Shown: piece by piece, positions 1 to 9,505 of the stretch
How the letters are laid out: every line of letters starts with the position of its first letter
Position numbering within the stretch: the first letter of the stretch is position 1
Assembly: GCA_037015955.1 (NCBI GenBank)
Contig: CP143548.1
Location: 2,660,001-2,724,000, forward strand
Length of the DNA: 64,000 nt
From: Lachnospiraceae bacterium JLR.KK008
Lineage (GTDB): Bacteria; Bacillota; Clostridia; Lachnospirales; Lachnospiraceae
Reading direction: 5' to 3'
Notes under the pieces: model-generated
Told to the model about the DNA's origin: nothing
The model's database searches: none
The model's input: only the letters and a program-made list of their open reading frames with translations
Made by a program: the position numbers and the translations under genes

Positions 1-406
1 GCAGAAAATACACGATCCCGTTCTCTTTGCTGGAGGTCTTGATTCCACTGACAATCCGGTGCCCGTTCTCCCACTCCTTCACAAATGTGGGAATGAGATC
101 AATTGGGTCCTGAAAGTCACAGCACACCATAATTGTGCAGTCTCCCGTCGTCTGACAGAGTCCATAAAAAGGAGAGTTAAATTGTCCGAAGTTAGTGACA
201 TTGAAGATCGCCTTTACTTTTTTATTTTTTGCACAGATCGTCTCCAACTTGTCCCTCGTCCCATCCGTCGAACAGTTGTCAATGAACAGGATCTCGTAAT
301 CATATTGTGACAGTGCTTCCTGCAACACATTTTCAACTGCCGCCGCCATCAAGTCCACATTCTCAACTTCATTGTAGCAGGGAATCAAAATACTAATTTT
401 TTTCAT
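1..406 (-). CDS. Glycosyltransferase family 2, partial (C-terminus outside window)
   Basis: About 135 residues are visible, reading from an ATG at 406 to the window edge. The N-terminus ISILIPCYNE, the IDNCSTDGT stretch and a DFQDP motif near residue 95 are those of GT-A family 2 transferases of the DPM1/GtrB type, which usually load a sugar onto polyprenyl phosphate. The missing C-terminus would show whether the two membrane helices of GtrB proteins are present. It sits 155 nt downstream of the RfbH-type gene and has a recognisable promoter of its own (454-482), so it may start a separate transcript running out of the window. The family is clear; the donor sugar cannot be told. Confidence 0.82.
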   Translation of the reverse strand, partial: MKKISILIPCYNEVENVDLMAAAVENVLQEALSQYDYEILFIDNCSTDGTRDKLETICAKNKKVKAIFNVTNFGQFNSPFYGLCQTTGDCTIMVCCDFQDPIDLIPTFVKEWENGHRIVSGIKTSSKENGIVYFL

Positions 407-453
407 ATTTTCTTAATATCTCTTCATACTTTCTTAACATCTATACGATTCTT

Positions 454-482
454 ATAGTACCATAGACACAGTAGCTTTACAA
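454..482 (-). promoter_or_regulatory. Putative sigma-A promoter, extended -10
   Basis: On the minus strand TTGTAA (477-482) is followed by a 17 nt spacer and TACTAT (454-459), preceded by TGG, which makes an extended -10. Each hexamer matches consensus at four of six positions. It lies about 50 nt upstream of the partial GT2 start at 406 in the only sizeable gap nearby. It is a prediction from sequence alone. Confidence 0.42.
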
Positions 483-561
483 CTCATAAATTTGCTCTAC
501 TCACAGCACAGGCAGGATAAACAGACTGTGAACAGAATATTGTGGTCCCGATTTTGCCATA

Positions 562-1905
562 TCACTCTACCGCCTGTGCTATCGTCTCACCCATATAGTC
601 TATCATTTCATCTGTCATCCCGGGATATACGCCGACCCAAAAACTGTCTCTCATAATTCTGTCCGTGTTGGACAGATCTCCTACAATGCGGTATCCCGTG
701 CCGGACGAACGCATCGCATCAAAACAGGGATGCTTTGTCAGATTACCGGCAAACAGCATTCTTGTCTGAACCCCCCGGCTTTCGATATATGGCACTGCCT
801 GCGCTCTCTCTGTACCCTCCTGGCATGTCATCAGAAACCCGAACCAGCTGGGCGAAGAATCTTTCTGCGGCTCAGGCAAAATCAGCTTTTCCGCCGCACC
901 GTTTGCCTGTAATACTGCTTTCAGTCTGTCAAAATTGTGCCGTCTGCGCACCACAAACGAGGGAAACTTTTTCAACTGAGCACAGCCGACAGCTGCCTGC
1001 ATGTCCGTGGCCTTTAAATTATATCCGAAATGCGAATACACATATTTGTGGTCATAGCCCCGCGGCAGTTCCCCGTACTGTCCATCAAAGCGGTGACCGC
1101 ACAGGTTGTCTCTGCCTGACGGACACGCACAATCCCGCCCCCAGTCACGCAGCGAACGCATAATTTTATGCAGCAACGGATTTGACGTATATACAGCGCC
1201 GCCCTCTCCCATCGTCATATGATGCGGTGGATAGAAGCTGGACGTTCCCAGGTCACCGATTGTACCTGTCAGCTTTGTCTCTCCGTTTATCACATACTCA
1301 CTGCCAAGCGCATCACAGTTATCTTCCACAAGCCACAGCCCGTGGGCGTCGCAGAAATCTTTCACCGCTTTCAGGTCAAACGGATTGCCGAGCGTATGCG
1401 CAATCATAACCGCTTTGGTCCGCTCCGAGAGCGCCTGCTCTAACCGATTCACATCAATGTTATACTGTGGGATCGTCACATCCACAAATACCGGTACCGC
1501 TCCATATTGAATCATTGGCGATACGGTCGTAGGAAATCCCGCCGCCACCGTGATAACCTCATCGCCCCGTTTGATCTGCCGGTCTTTCAGAAGCGGCGAT
1601 GTCAGCGTCATAAAGGCCAGAAGATTGGCCGAAGAACCGGAATTGACAAGAGAGCAGAATGGTACGCCAAGATAGGACGCAAATTCTTTCTCAAACTGGT
1701 CCGTATATCTGCCCGCCGTCAGCCAGAACTCCAGCGCCGCATCGACAAGGTTCGTCATTTCCTCACTGTCATAAACTCTCGACGCATAGGGAATCCGTTC
1801 TCCTGCCTGATAGGGCGCCTTCTCCTTCCGGTATGTGTCATAATATTCCTTTACGCTGGCAAGAATGCTTTCTTTCGCCTGCTGCTCTGTCATATGCTCA
1901 AACAT
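562..1905 (-). CDS. rfbH: RfbH-type CDP-4-keto-6-deoxyglucose 3-dehydratase (E1)
   Basis: This 447-residue DegT/AspC-fold enzyme belongs to the branch that removes the C3 hydroxyl of CDP-4-keto-6-deoxyglucose on the way to 3,6-dideoxyhexoses. Two marks of that branch are visible: the PLP lysine is replaced by histidine (H228/H229 in YPPHHMTMGEGG), and cysteines at 197, 259, 261 and 269 give the C-x-C-x7-C pattern of the [2Fe-2S] cluster. The start follows GAGGG with good spacing, and the gene is 19 nt downstream of the membrane protein at 1925. The partner reductase and the CDP-glucose enzymes (RfbF, RfbG) are not in this window and may lie beyond position 1. The family call is strong; the final sugar is not known. 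Confidence 0.88.
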   Translation of the reverse strand: MFEHMTEQQAKESILASVKEYYDTYRKEKAPYQAGERIPYASRVYDSEEMTNLVDAALEFWLTAGRYTDQFEKEFASYLGVPFCSLVNSGSSANLLAFMTLTSPLLKDRQIKRGDEVITVAAGFPTTVSPMIQYGAVPVFVDVTIPQYNIDVNRLEQALSERTKAVMIAHTLGNPFDLKAVKDFCDAHGLWLVEDNCDALGSEYVINGETKLTGTIGDLGTSSFYPPHHMTMGEGGAVYTSNPLLHKIMRSLRDWGRDCACPSGRDNLCGHRFDGQYGELPRGYDHKYVYSHFGYNLKATDMQAAVGCAQLKKFPSFVVRRRHNFDRLKAVLQANGAAEKLILPEPQKDSSPSWFGFLMTCQEGTERAQAVPYIESRGVQTRMLFAGNLTKHPCFDAMRSSGTGYRIVGDLSNTDRIMRDSFWVGVYPGMTDEMIDYMGETIAQAVE

Positions 1906-1924
1906 AAACTATCCCTCACTTTCA

Positions 1925-3781
1925 CTACCTCAACTGCATCGTATAATAATATACTTTACCGCCAAATGGTCCGCCGGCTTCCCGTCTCGTCTCATCGATA
2001 TGATAATACTCATCCAGTTCAGAATATAATTCCACCTCATTGTCCTCAAAATGAGGCGTAAAGATCCAGACGGCATTCTCCTTCAGAAGGCCATTCTCAT
2101 ATAGTTCATCCTCAAACGCCTCCTGATAGACCGGATGAATCGGCACAGTGTGCTCATTTTCCCTGATCGTACGCTCCTGCTTTTCCGTGTCCCAGAAGTA
2201 TTGAAGATGCAGCCCATCTATATCCACCGCATCAACCGTCACACCATACAGGCCCCATAGAACCAGATCTACATTGCCATCATAACCAATCTCTTTCAAT
2301 AACTGATCATACGCCTTATCCAAATATGTGTACTGATAATTATATACCGTGGTTTCAGAATGCAACGAAGGAGTTTCCTTCCACTGCGCATTAATCATCG
2401 GAAATGAAGAACTGTTATTCGCTATTGGAAAAACAATTTTAGTAACCGGATCTATCGTTAGATAAGACTGTGCGAACATTAAGATAAATAGCAGGCTTAA
2501 GCCACCTTTGACAGAACGCCGAAATTCTTTTCTGGTTGTCCTAAATAATATCAGAATTCCAAACAATGCCAGACCAAACTCTAAACATAAATTATATCGG
2601 GGAATATTATATGTCACGTACAAAACACTAAATACAATAAATGCAAACAATGCGCCTGCAAAACAAACCAACTCTGTATACTTATGAAATAACACCAGGA
2701 ACAGACTCCGTTTCCTCTCTATAACTAAGTATACAATAATAATCAGCATCCAGATCCAATAAAAGTTTAACAGAAAAAAAGTTTTTAATTTTTGTATGAT
2801 ATAACCTTCCTGAAAAGCAAATTGACTGAAGGGAACACCGTACCACTCCTGTCCGTAACCTACTCCCCATAAAGTGCGGCTGACAAACATAAGGTACATT
2901 AATATCAGTGCACCTGCTACACCGGCAAAAATCATCCCAAAAACAATTTTATTTTTCAACAATTCCTTAATTCTATCCAGTCCCCTTTTATCCGAACTGA
3001 CAAATACGCATGTAATATAACCGAGACAATACCCCGCCACACAGACAATTCCCGTCTCTTTCGTCGTCATGAGAATCACCGCAAAAAAACATAATAAACA
3101 GTACTTTCTACGGATATGAAAATATAAAAGAAAAACCAAAAATAGAAGAATCCCATAATCAGGTACGACCTTATGAAACAACCCCAGATTCATTGGCTGA
3201 CACCATATAATAAATGTTCCAAAAGCTGTCAATCGTCTGTCTATATCAGGCGCATAATATTTAACAATCTTATATGTCAAAAAGAATGCCACAACAGATA
3301 ATAATAAATTTATAAAATAAATTCCAGTAAAGCCATCAGGACATATATAATAGCCGATGGCCAAAAACAAACTATAGCCATACGAAATATGGCCAGCTAA
3401 TTTAAAGTCGTTTAAAAATGAGGAAAATGTAAAATGAAAGTTATCGCAGGCATTTTTAATCTGCGCATAGTAAATATCCGAGTCCCATCTCGGCAATATA
3501 TTGAACTGTAAAAAACGCAATATAACAAACAAAAACAGAAAGAATAAAAAATAGTTATCATATCTCAAAATATTACAGCTATAATATCTAAAACTACGCC
3601 TGAGGTCTATTAACCATCCTGCAAGTAATGCAGTAAATATAATAAGCAGCATGCACAAAACTACAATGTAAAACCAGCCTGGTGTATTAACTGAACAGGG
3701 CACAGCTACAGACAACAGCATAAAACATGATACGATTCCTATTATAATAACAAGTTGACTCTTTAATTCTTTTACATTCAT
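1925..3781 (-). CDS. Polytopic membrane protein, probable GT-C glycosyltransferase
   Basis: This 618-residue protein has roughly ten to twelve hydrophobic segments and a soluble C-terminal part of about 170 residues. An acidic WDSD motif follows the second or third helix, in the first outside loop where GT-C enzymes (PMT/ArnT superfamily) carry their catalytic aspartates. Such enzymes take sugars from polyprenyl-phosphate donors on the outer membrane face. I cannot place it in a narrower family. The start has GGGAG five bases upstream. The gene is strongly AT-rich compared with the block above 9 kb. It lies between the ABC exporter and RfbH-type genes in one run, consistent with glycan side-chain transfer. 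A polymerase or a membrane protein of other function is not excluded. Confidence 0.62.
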   Translation of the reverse strand: MNVKELKSQLVIIIGIVSCFMLLSVAVPCSVNTPGWFYIVVLCMLLIIFTALLAGWLIDLRRSFRYYSCNILRYDNYFLFFLFLFVILRFLQFNILPRWDSDIYYAQIKNACDNFHFTFSSFLNDFKLAGHISYGYSLFLAIGYYICPDGFTGIYFINLLLSVVAFFLTYKIVKYYAPDIDRRLTAFGTFIIWCQPMNLGLFHKVVPDYGILLFLVFLLYFHIRRKYCLLCFFAVILMTTKETGIVCVAGYCLGYITCVFVSSDKRGLDRIKELLKNKIVFGMIFAGVAGALILMYLMFVSRTLWGVGYGQEWYGVPFSQFAFQEGYIIQKLKTFFLLNFYWIWMLIIIVYLVIERKRSLFLVLFHKYTELVCFAGALFAFIVFSVLYVTYNIPRYNLCLEFGLALFGILILFRTTRKEFRRSVKGGLSLLFILMFAQSYLTIDPVTKIVFPIANNSSSFPMINAQWKETPSLHSETTVYNYQYTYLDKAYDQLLKEIGYDGNVDLVLWGLYGVTVDAVDIDGLHLQYFWDTEKQERTIRENEHTVPIHPVYQEAFEDELYENGLLKENAVWIFTPHFEDNEVELYSELDEYYHIDETRREAGGPFGGKVYYYTMQLR

Positions 3782-3814
3782 ACTATCTCCCAGATTGATA
3801 TTGAAAACACGATC

Positions 3815-5623
3815 TTAAGACACCCCGGCATTCTTCAACACCTTCTCCTTGTCCCGTCTGTACACTTTTCCATTTTTGATTTCATAGATAACATCACAAT
3901 TTTTAATTGTTGTCAATCTATGTGCAACAATAATCATCGTAATTTGTCCCTGAAGTGATTCTATCGCATCCATTACTGCTGATTCCGTATCATTGTCTAG
4001 TGCAGCTGTCGCTTCATCCAGTATTAAAATTTCCGGTTTGTTATATAATGCTCTGGCAATCGCGATACGCTGCTTCTGCCCACCCGAAAATCTGATTCCC
4101 CTTTCACCAACAATCGTATCCAATTTGCCCGGCAAAGACTCTACAAAATCCTTTAACTGGGCTTTCCTCAATGCCTCCCATATATGACAATCATCATCTT
4201 CGCTCACCTTCAGGCCAAACGCTACATTGTTGCGAATTGTATCATCGAATAAGAAGACTGACTGCGGCACATAACCGATAATATTCGCCCACGTTTTTGG
4301 CATCGCATAAATGTCAAAACCATCCATTTCCACCGTTCCTTTCATTGGATGAAGAAGACCTAAAATTATATCTGCCAAAGTCGTTTTTCCCGCACCGGAT
4401 GCTCCGATAAAAGCAACAGACTCTCCTTTGTTTATTTTCAGTTCAGCTCTATTTAAAACAAAGTCTTTTTGATTTCTATATTGCCAGAAAACATCTTTTA
4501 GCATCAGACAGTTTTTAAAGCCCAGCTTTTCCGGTTCCTGTATGATTCCACGCGAATGCGCATATCTTTCATTCTCCTTCTCATATTGTTTTGCCTCACA
4601 CATCACCTTATACATATTAGATAATTTGGGACGTTGGTAAATTATTTCAGTCATACGATTGGCAATTTTTCCAATCGACGGCAATATCTTAAATGCTGCC
4701 ATCGCAAAAGCTCCCAGTTTAGGAATAAACATCATCATATCTGCCTGAGTATTCAGCCTGATACATACGATACCGATTAAACCGCTTACACAGATGCCTT
4801 CCACAATTCTCTCCGGGGAGTTTCTAACTACATCATAAACTCTCTGAGTTTTTCTTACTGTTTCCGTAACCTCATCAAAATCATCCAGAAAATGATCTTT
4901 TCTCTGCATGACAAAAATTTCTTTTATCCCCATAACAGATTGATATACTACTTTATTTTTTTCTGTAATTGCCTCCAAATTCCTCCTTCCAGCCCGCTTC
5001 ATAAACGGCTTAAAAATTCCCACAATTCCCAAAAACACAACCGTCATCAGAAACAATACTCCAAACGCAATCAGTGGATCTGTATAGATAATAAACAGAC
5101 CGATCAAGACAACAGATAAACTTTCTGAAGCCATAACCATTAGATAGGAAAGAATACAATAGACTCCATTAATGTCATCATTACATGCTCTCATAATCTC
5201 AGCGCTGTTTATATCCAGAAAATAAGCATATGACCTGCTCATATATGCCTTTAAAAGTTTATTACACAATTCCTTCTGCACTCTTGTTCCATAGTTATAC
5301 TGTACGAAGTAGGAAAAAATCATATAAATATTTTTGAGCAGATAAACGCCCATAAGCATGATGCCCATAGCAACCAACATATTCTGTGACGAATCAATCC
5401 TTAAAAATCTCATAATTTGGATTGCATATGGATTGTTCATAATGATTTCCGGCGATACAACCGCTTGGATAAACGGCAATACGGCTGTTACTCCGATCAA
5501 TTCAAAGCCTGAACTGATAATAACAACGATCAGTACTGCAATTGCTCTTTTTTTCTGTTTGCCATCCAGTATAAAATTTAATTCCTTAAAAATCTCCAAA
5601 GCGGCTTTACAAGTTTTCGCCAT
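3815..5623 (-). CDS. ABC exporter for lipid-linked glycans (PglK/MsbA-like, fused TMD-NBD)
   Basis: The 602-residue protein has an N-terminal transmembrane half (residues about 25-330, six predicted helices) and a nucleotide-binding half. Walker A is GASGAGKT at 407-414, the signature is FSGGQ at 512-516, Walker B is ILILDEA at 532-538, and an H-loop VAHRL follows. The layout matches type IV exporters that flip lipid-linked oligosaccharides or glycolipids. It is a paralogue of the exporter at 58054: both begin with a short basic stretch, KKR/KKQKRQ, then a helix with similar LPxxxAVVxP segments. The start at 5623 has AGAAGGG upstream and overlaps the preceding GT2 gene by 46 nt. Substrate is inferred from context only. 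Confidence 0.86.
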   Translation of the reverse strand: MAKTCKAALEIFKELNFILDGKQKKRAIAVLIVVIISSGFELIGVTAVLPFIQAVVSPEIIMNNPYAIQIMRFLRIDSSQNMLVAMGIMLMGVYLLKNIYMIFSYFVQYNYGTRVQKELCNKLLKAYMSRSYAYFLDINSAEIMRACNDDINGVYCILSYLMVMASESLSVVLIGLFIIYTDPLIAFGVLFLMTVVFLGIVGIFKPFMKRAGRRNLEAITEKNKVVYQSVMGIKEIFVMQRKDHFLDDFDEVTETVRKTQRVYDVVRNSPERIVEGICVSGLIGIVCIRLNTQADMMMFIPKLGAFAMAAFKILPSIGKIANRMTEIIYQRPKLSNMYKVMCEAKQYEKENERYAHSRGIIQEPEKLGFKNCLMLKDVFWQYRNQKDFVLNRAELKINKGESVAFIGASGAGKTTLADIILGLLHPMKGTVEMDGFDIYAMPKTWANIIGYVPQSVFLFDDTIRNNVAFGLKVSEDDDCHIWEALRKAQLKDFVESLPGKLDTIVGERGIRFSGGQKQRIAIARALYNKPEILILDEATAALDNDTESAVMDAIESLQGQITMIIVAHRLTTIKNCDVIYEIKNGKVYRRDKEKVLKNAGVS

Positions 5624-6591
5624 AGGTAGAAATCCCTTCTTTTTATCTTGATATATAATAAGTACAAATTAAAATTAACATTGCAAAACAACCACATATC
5701 TGTACTGTGAAGATATTTTACTTTTGACAACGTTTTTCTCAGGTGTTCCACTTCTTTATACAGAGCATCCTTTTCCTCTTCAGTTGTCCTCAGATAATAT
5801 ATAATAAAATGCCGATAAAACAGGTAAATCTGTTTTTTTAGCTCTCCTTTCACTTTACTGTTCTTATTTTCCAGAAAATGCTCTACCGTAACCAGAAATC
5901 CTCTGGCAGATTTATATTCATTAGGGCTTGTCATTGTGGAACCTTCCCTGACGCGCCTGTAATACAGCGGAATTTCCAAATGTAACGCTCGTTTCGCTGT
6001 CATAAACACTTCTGTAAAAAAAGCATGATCTTCCCGTATGATCCCTTCGATAAAACGATATTGATGTTTCTCTATTTCAGTTCTTCTGATAAAGAGAAAA
6101 GGCATACCCGGCGTCATGGAATGATGGCGTCTCAAATAGGATAACATATCAATGCCCGATATTACATTGGAAACGGAAAAACATTCTTTTGGTGTCAGCA
6201 GATCCGCTTTGCCATCAACAAACTCATTGTAACCGAATCTCAGTACATCCAAATCATACTTCAAAGCCGTTTTATAGCATACCTCTAACGCATCGCTGCA
6301 GAGATAATCGTCACTGTCACAAAAATATACATATCTGCCCTTTGCCAGATCAAGCCCTCTATTTCTGGCAGAACTTTGTCCAAGATTTTCCTGATGAAGT
6401 ATAGTGATTCGATCATCTTTGTCTTTATAGTTTTGCAAAATAGACAACGATTCATCTGTAGAACCATCGTCCACACAGATAATCTCTATCTCGCGAAGCG
6501 TTTGATGTATCAGTGAATCTAAACATGCCCTGAGATAACGCTCCACATTATATACCGGTACAATCACCGACACTTTACACACAAATCCCAC
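5578..6591 (-). CDS. Glycosyltransferase family 2
   Basis: A 337-residue GT-A enzyme starting with GTG at 6591, a few bases after AGAGGAACAG. The N-terminal fold motifs VSVIVPVYNVERYL, ICVDDGSTDES and the metal-binding CDSDDY near residue 95 are intact, and the C-terminal third is typical of capsule-type GT2 enzymes that transfer from nucleotide sugars in the cytoplasm. It overlaps the following exporter gene by 46 nt and is 9 nt from the GT gene before it, so all three are probably co-translated. AT-rich like its neighbours. Donor and acceptor are unknown. Confidence 0.85.
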   Translation of the reverse strand: MGFVCKVSVIVPVYNVERYLRACLDSLIHQTLREIEIICVDDGSTDESLSILQNYKDKDDRITILHQENLGQSSARNRGLDLAKGRYVYFCDSDDYLCSDALEVCYKTALKYDLDVLRFGYNEFVDGKADLLTPKECFSVSNVISGIDMLSYLRRHHSMTPGMPFLFIRRTEIEKHQYRFIEGIIREDHAFFTEVFMTAKRALHLEIPLYYRRVREGSTMTSPNEYKSARGFLVTVEHFLENKNSKVKGELKKQIYLFYRHFIIYYLRTTEEEKDALYKEVEHLRKTLSKVKYLHSTDMWLFCNVNFNLYLLYIKIKRRDFYLWRKLVKPLWRFLRN

Positions 6592-6600
6592 CTGTTCCTC

Positions 6601-7746
6601 TCATCGCCCTACATACTTCTCCCAATATCTTTTTAACGCGTAAATCACTGCCTTTTGCGGATTTACTCCTGCAAAATCATACATGATACGTCCTCTGCTT
6701 TTATAAACTTTATTTTTTTCCTCATACATACGGTCATACAAAAAAATATCATCCCCATATATATCCTGTATAACATTCATATCATGGGGCCGCAAGTCCA
6801 GTGCATATTGTTTTATGATCTTATAATTCATCTTCCTTGTCGTTAAAATATATCTGTTATCTGTCAGGACACGTTTCTTTATCCCATACAGATCAACACA
6901 TATATCTTCTGAGCCGACATAAGTTTTCAGAAACCCGGGTAAATCATCATTTTCAAAAAAAATATTGTAGTGGGAACCCTTCTCGAATGGCACGAACCGG
7001 TACTCTTCCGTTCCCATATTGACACCGGTTTGCGTATCGAGCAGCTTTCTTGATGTATGCACCCCAATCGCACCGACCGTAGTTGACAGCGCTCTATATG
7101 GAACTACATAATAAAGACCATTTTCTACCATGTATTTGATAAAATATTTTCCCCAGGACTTATTCCATCCGTAAATCTGTGACGGCATCCGCCCATCATC
7201 TGTAAATTCATCCGGACAGACATCATACCACTCCCGGAATCTCTTCCATTGTCTGTCATTCCACGATTCTCCCCATGTACAACTAAATTGTCCAAAATAA
7301 ACATCACCATTTTTTTGAATTGGAGAAAACTTTTTCTGTGTGTAGCTGTTCCATTCATGGCTATACAATGAAATACCGGCTATCCTGTCATCGTCTTTGT
7401 AATATTGATGTGCAGCTTTCACATATTCATAATAACAGGGACCCACAAGAAGGTCATCTTCCAGTATGATCACCGCCCCATATTCCAGTGCAAGATCACC
7501 ACACTCCAGTATATGCCTTTTAAGGCCAAGATTTTGTTCATGTGTCCTGACGATCTTTTCTCCATGCTCCCATTGAAACGCCTCCGCACAATCAATCACA
7601 TCTCTATTCGACTCACAAAAATCAATACTGATGATCAACGGTATATTATTTTCTGTATAAATTCCGTTTTTGATCGACTTTAACAAACGTTTTAATGTGT
7701 TAATCCTTTTATAGGCCACTACAACGACCGCAATTTGGTTTTTCAT
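6601..7746 (-). CDS. GT-A glycosyltransferase with LEDD motif
   Basis: The 381-residue protein starts as a nucleotide-sugar transferase (VVVVAYKRINTLKRLL) and carries VIILEDDLLVGPCYYEY near residue 95, a variant of the DxD metal site seen in GT2-related and GNT-I-like enzymes. A conserved central part with many Trp and Tyr residues (FGQFSCTWGESWNDRQW) recurs in bacterial glycan loci. The closest named class I recognise is the GNT-I-like GT-A group, but I would not assign a sugar. It lies between a GT2 gene and a deacetylase gene with gaps of 9 and 14 nt. Confidence 0.72.
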   Translation of the reverse strand: MKNQIAVVVVAYKRINTLKRLLKSIKNGIYTENNIPLIISIDFCESNRDVIDCAEAFQWEHGEKIVRTHEQNLGLKRHILECGDLALEYGAVIILEDDLLVGPCYYEYVKAAHQYYKDDDRIAGISLYSHEWNSYTQKKFSPIQKNGDVYFGQFSCTWGESWNDRQWKRFREWYDVCPDEFTDDGRMPSQIYGWNKSWGKYFIKYMVENGLYYVVPYRALSTTVGAIGVHTSRKLLDTQTGVNMGTEEYRFVPFEKGSHYNIFFENDDLPGFLKTYVGSEDICVDLYGIKKRVLTDNRYILTTRKMNYKIIKQYALDLRPHDMNVIQDIYGDDIFLYDRMYEEKNKVYKSRGRIMYDFAGVNPQKAVIYALKRYWEKYVGR

Positions 7747-7760
7747 GCCCCTTGGCTCCC

Positions 7761-8483
7761 TTAGCCGGTTTCTCTCAATATCGTTTTATAGTTTTTTTCA
7801 TTCACATTGATTCTTGGTATACAATAAGGATCAGTGTCGGGTGTCACACAAGTCTGTAACGTGGAAAACGCATAACGATAGCTTTTTTGAGCCAATTTCA
7901 TCTCGCGTTTTCCGATCTCACGTAATGAACCATATGGATATGCCATAATGTCAACAGGAACTTCAAACAGTGTTTCCAGAATTGTCTTTGCATGTCTCAG
8001 TTCATATTCGCTCTGCTCATCGCTGGCGCTTTTTAAAATACAATGTGAGACAGAATGCGCACCCAGATAAAAACCCGTATACTGCATCATTTCCCTTATC
8101 ATATTTTCATTGAGATAATTTTCTTTTCCTAATAATGACGCAGCCGGAAAGACCGTAAAAGGGATTTTTTCTCTGCGTAAAAGTGGAAATACCCTGTCAT
8201 ACACACCTTGAAACGCATCATCAAAAGTCAGACAGACTCTTTTTCTGTCATCATTGTGCAATATATCATAAGGTGATACAAATAAAAATCCTGATTGTCG
8301 GATGATTGTTATAAGGTGATAAAATCCGTCCACAGAAATAGAATAAGCCGGATCATACCATTGTTCCCTTTCGTTCGAAACTTCATGAAACATCAGCACT
8401 AACCTGCCATCATACTTATGATACGCTCTTTTTTCCACTATCTTTTGCTTTATTTTCCAATAGTATTTCAGTGGTTTTTTCAT
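7761..8483 (-). CDS. NodB-family polysaccharide deacetylase
   Basis: I set the start at 8483, where GAGGAAAATATAATT precedes the ATG. The open frame continues back to 8582 but that stretch has no ribosome site. The resulting 240-residue protein shows the carbohydrate esterase 4 motifs: LTFDDA (85-90) with the metal-binding and catalytic aspartates, HSVSH (143-147) with two metal histidines, and YPYG near 180. Such enzymes remove N- or O-acetyl groups from amino-sugar polymers or lipid-linked precursors. No signal peptide or membrane anchor is visible, so it may act in the cytoplasm on an intermediate, like the small deacetylases in O-antigen loci. It overlaps the end of the preceding GT2 gene by 68 nt. 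Confidence 0.84.
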   Translation of the reverse strand: MKKPLKYYWKIKQKIVEKRAYHKYDGRLVLMFHEVSNEREQWYDPAYSISVDGFYHLITIIRQSGFLFVSPYDILHNDDRKRVCLTFDDAFQGVYDRVFPLLRREKIPFTVFPAASLLGKENYLNENMIREMMQYTGFYLGAHSVSHCILKSASDEQSEYELRHAKTILETLFEVPVDIMAYPYGSLREIGKREMKLAQKSYRYAFSTLQTCVTPDTDPYCIPRINVNEKNYKTILRETG

Positions 8484-9504
8484 AATTATATTTTCCTCTG
8501 CGTCGTAATCGTTTCCAAATCCCCAAACCATGCAGACCAACGTAACATTTGTGCCATACAAACAGGCAGAATAACCTTGCATCTATTTTCAATTTTCTCA
8601 ATGGAACTTTATACCTGGAGCTTAAGACTTCTGAGCGGAAGCACAACTCCTTACTCTGACTGAAAATACGCTTTCTGTCTATTTGTACTCTCATAAATTC
8701 ATTAATATAGGCCTCATATACATTAACAATAACATTCCTGAAAAAGTCTGTATTTCTGTCCCTGATGATATTTGATAGAAGATCATTTAACGCATATGCG
8801 CTGTATAAGTATCCTTCCTTGTATCCTTTCGTCACAGAATTGACGTTGTCCTGCATATACCGATAAAGAGATCTGCCAGTAACCGTGACAGTTTTTGCCG
8901 CCTGCAGATATTCCAGGCAAAACATAATGTCCTCAAAAATTCTCTGTTCCTCCCGAAACCTGATCTTATAATCCATTAAAATACATTTTCTGTATAATTT
9001 CGTACCAATATTATGCAGAATATGCGCATCGTATAATTGCCAGAAAGAAGTCTGCAGCAGTTCTTCTTTCGTCATCACACCAAGACAGACCGGAACATAC
9101 ATTACGGTTTTCTGGCTGAAAACAGTAGCATATCCACACAGACACAAATCCGCATCTTTCTGTTCTATTTCCTCCTGCAAGCAGGCGATCGCATCGTGCT
9201 CCAGACAATCATCCGCATCAAGAAAACAAATAAATTCTCCTTTTGCCTGTTCAATTCCCCGATTTCTTGTAAATCCAACACCTCTGTTATCATGATGCAG
9301 CACTTTGATCCGCCTGTCTTTTTCCTGCCACACCAAACATTTATCCATACTTCCGTCCGCCGATCCGTCGTCAATCAATAGAATTTCAAGGTTTTCATAT
9401 GTCTGGTTGAGCAAAGATGCCAAACATCTGTCTAAAAATCGTTCTGCCTGATATACAGGAATGATTACAGTAACCAGCTCTTCCGTCATTGCCTTCTGTC
9501 CCAT
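8416..9504 (-). CDS. Glycosyltransferase family 2
   Basis: A 362-residue GT-A enzyme: VTVIIPVYQAERFL near the start, LLIDDGSADGSMD, and the metal-binding ICFLDADD around residue 90. Two ATGs (9504, 9489) are possible; the first has GAGG upstream. It begins one base after the stop of the fucosyltransferase-like gene, so translation is probably coupled. The last residues overlap the deacetylase gene. Sugar specificity is unknown. Confidence 0.84.
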   Translation of the reverse strand: MGQKAMTEELVTVIIPVYQAERFLDRCLASLLNQTYENLEILLIDDGSADGSMDKCLVWQEKDRRIKVLHHDNRGVGFTRNRGIEQAKGEFICFLDADDCLEHDAIACLQEEIEQKDADLCLCGYATVFSQKTVMYVPVCLGVMTKEELLQTSFWQLYDAHILHNIGTKLYRKCILMDYKIRFREEQRIFEDIMFCLEYLQAAKTVTVTGRSLYRYMQDNVNSVTKGYKEGYLYSAYALNDLLSNIIRDRNTDFFRNVIVNVYEAYINEFMRVQIDRKRIFSQSKELCFRSEVLSSRYKVPLRKLKIDARLFCLFVWHKCYVGLHGLGIWKRLRRRGKYNYEKTTEILLENKAKDSGKKSVS

Positions 9505-9505
9505 T

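Noticed and set aside
483-561. Possible terminator after the RfbH-type gene
   Set aside because: Only a 5 bp CACAG/CTGTG pairing is possible and no T-run follows.
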